64,000 bases of DNA from Pyropia haitanensis (Eukaryota > Rhodophyta > Bangiophyceae > Bangiales > Bangiaceae): NCBI GenBank assembly GCA_008729055.1, contig SDUX01000008.1, forward strand, positions 1,550,001 to 1,614,000, given 5' to 3'. Of the stretch, positions 62,389 through 64,000 are shown one piece after another (within the stretch, counting starts at the first letter, position 1; every line of letters begins with the position of its first letter). The notes under the pieces were generated by a model, which saw only the letters and a list, made by a program, of their open reading frames with translations, was not told the origin of the DNA and ran no database searches. Position numbers and translations under genes: made by a program.

Positions 62389-63426
62389 GGGCCTTGGGGT
62401 TTCATGGTACGGCCGGGGGGGGGGCAGTGCTTCCGGCTCGCGCGAGTGCGCCTCGCTGGGTTCCTCGTACGGAGGCAAGCAGCGTGGCAGCTGCGGTGAC
62501 GGCGACCGTGGGCTTTCGCGCGCGCAAGGGGACACAACTAATCTACGTTGTTGTGCGGCGTTTGTACACTCCTTTTTTTTGTCTCTTTCTCGTGTCTTGT
62601 TTTTTTTTTTCTCTCTGTCTTTTTCACTTCGCATCAGTTTCAACTCTTCTACGTGTTCCACCATCTATTCGTCGGCGTGGGCGGCGTTGTATTTTTCCGT
62701 ACGCGGGGGGTCTTATTTTTCATCTCTCCCCGTAGACGTGGTGTCCGCCGGCTCCGTGGCCCCCGTGGGTGCTGTCACACAGGTTCCTGTGCGCAGAACC
62801 GCACGGCGGCCGCCCGCGATGGAGGGCTTCTGGCCGCGTTTTGGACGGCGACGCCGCCGCCGCCCGCGGGCGTGTGTGTGTGTCGGCTCCGTGCCTCAGC
62901 TGGGGGGCAGTCGCAAGCTTGTGATGTGAGGGGGTGGCACTGTTGGCTCCGCCAGGGTCAATAAGAATTACTGTCCGTTACGCACGCATCCCCCCCCCAC
63001 CGTCGGGACACGACGCTCGCGCCCGTATGAGCTCGACAGGACACACACGCAGCGCACCCCCGGGTCGCCGACCGTCACGCTGCTCTTTCCTGCTGTGCCC
63101 AGGGACGGGCCCCCAGACTCGCGCCAGCCGCACGCCGTCTAGTCCAGGGGCGCTCCATGTCCCAAACCTCGGGTGTGGCAACCGCCGCGCCGGCGGCCCA
63201 GCCCCTGCAGGCGCCTGCGCAGGGAGGCGCCTCGCACACGCAGCCGCGGCGCGACGGCCGTCTGTACCACCACGCGAACGCGTCCCGGCGGTACAGCTGC
63301 TCCCTACCGTCCGTGCCCGCGCGCGTACACACGCGGGGACACGCCACGCCCGCACCCCCGCCGCCCACAAGGGCGGGGGGGGGGGGCGGTGTGCCGCGAC
63401 GCTGGGCTGCCCATGCGGCAGCCCGC
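62389..63426. other. 3' flank and intergenic region
   Basis: T-rich stretch at about 62570-62640 (TTTTTTTT, TCTCTCTGTCTTTTT) and AATAAGAATTA near 62961 could belong to the transcript end of the preceding gene. No supported gene. Confidence 0.5.
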
Positions 63427-64000
63427 TCAATCCAAGCCGCTCCACCCCCAGCTCGGGTCTGCCCACCCCCCGCCCCTCTCCCCGTCCGCGTCGGGCTCGT
63501 GGCTGGGGGTGGCCGTCACGCCCCACCCCCGCCGCGCCCGGCGGGCGCGCTTGGGCGGCTGGCGGGCGGCCGCCGCGTGCCGCGGCGACCGCCGCGGCGG
63601 CGCGGCCGCCCCGCGCCGGGGCCGGCGGGAGGGGCGGCCGCCCCGAGCCGCCGCCGCCTCCTCCTCGTCCGCGTCGTCTGCAGTCTCGCCGCCCACCTCC
63701 CAGTCCGCGTCGGAGCTGGCCCGAGACGACGACGCGGGTGACGGCGAGGGGGACCGGAACGCCGCCCCCACGGGGGTGGACGAGCAGAAGGGGAACTGGG
63801 CGCCCGCGGGGGCGGCGGCGGTGGCCACCGCCGCCGCAGAGGGGGGGGGACGCCCACCGGGGGGGCGGCGGGCGCGGCGTGCCACCAGGGCCGCCGCCGC
63901 CGCCGCCGCCGCCGCGGCGCGGCCCCCACCGCCACGCCCGCCGCCGTCGACGGCGCGGCCGGCACGACGGGGCAGGTGCTCGGGCCGCCCAGCCGCGCCG
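63427..64000 (-). CDS. C-terminus of a minus-strand gene running off the right edge
   Basis: Frame open from the window edge to TGA 63429-63427. The last 100 or so residues are of mixed composition: AGAQFPFCSSTPVGAAFRSP, SSSRASSDADWEVGGETADD, then ADEEEAAAARGG and a basic stretch before DPSWGWSGLD. An acidic/Ser-rich then Arg-rich tail suggests a disordered nuclear or regulatory protein. Family unknown; other frames overlap, so confidence is low. Confidence 0.3.
   Translation of the reverse strand, partial: GAAGRPEHLPRRAGRAVDGGGRGGGGRAAAAAAAAAALVARRARRPPGGRPPPSAAAVATAAAPAGAQFPFCSSTPVGAAFRSPSPSPASSSRASSDADWEVGGETADDADEEEAAAARGGRPSRRPRRGAAAPPRRSPRHAAAARQPPKRARRARRGWGVTATPSHEPDADGERGGGWADPSWGWSGLD

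Overview
This window looks like nuclear DNA from a very GC-rich, intron-poor eukaryote, most likely a bangiophyte red alga (Porphyra/Pyropia type). Supporting signs are ATG-initiated genes with few short GT-AG introns, an eukaryotic initiator tRNA with an extra segment inside the T-loop, a chloroplast-type HAT/TPR RNA-maturation protein, long Ala/Gly/Pro-rich protein tracts and abundant G/C homopolymers. The lineage is an inference. No bacterial operons, ribosome binding sites, rRNA genes or CRISPR arrays were seen.

Layout. 1-2.6 kb: low-complexity GC DNA. 2.58-4.83 kb: a 1.2 kb terminal-inverted-repeat element, the disrupted initiator tRNA-Met gene and a 0.53 kb PIF/Harbinger-like MITE. 6.1-9.0 kb: a type I membrane protein combining an alpha2delta-like Cache/VWA ectodomain with a C-type lectin fold. 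9.2-12.8 kb (minus): an Ala-rich helical protein broken across frames. 13.8-15.3 kb: a protein of unknown function. 16.5-18.5 kb: a protein with a C-terminal J domain. 19.3-21.8 kb: a tandem GT32-like glycosyltransferase. 22.3-24.5 kb (minus): a HAT-repeat protein like MBB1/HCF107. 24.95-30.47 kb: a nearly intact tyrosine-recombinase retrotransposon (DIRS superfamily, PAT-like) lying in the divergent promoter region between the HAT gene and MSH2. 30.87-34.24 kb: the mismatch-repair gene MSH2 with two introns. 35.2-37.0 kb: a copine-like double C2 protein. 37.4-41.1 kb (minus): a large disordered protein rich in R-S-x-S motifs. 44.3-45.7 kb: a protein with a split AMPK-type glycogen-binding module. 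46.6-48.9 kb (minus): an MRS2/CorA magnesium transporter. 49.9-50.8 kb: the PAT-complex subunit Asterix. 51.4-52.4 kb (minus): COQ10. 52.7-53.8 kb: an interrupted ORF and a 22-bp minisatellite. 55.2-56.9 kb (minus): a possible polytopic membrane protein. 60.4-62.4 kb: a second type I membrane protein. The right edge carries the C-terminus of a minus-strand gene.

The genes are unlinked housekeeping functions (DNA repair, ER insertion, ubiquinone handling, Mg2+ transport, plastid RNA processing) mixed with surface-type receptors. Several otherwise coherent proteins change frame exactly at long G or C runs, so homopolymer length errors or polymorphisms probably affect the gene models. The most unusual items are the T-loop-disrupted initiator tRNA and the retrotransposon with split direct repeats.
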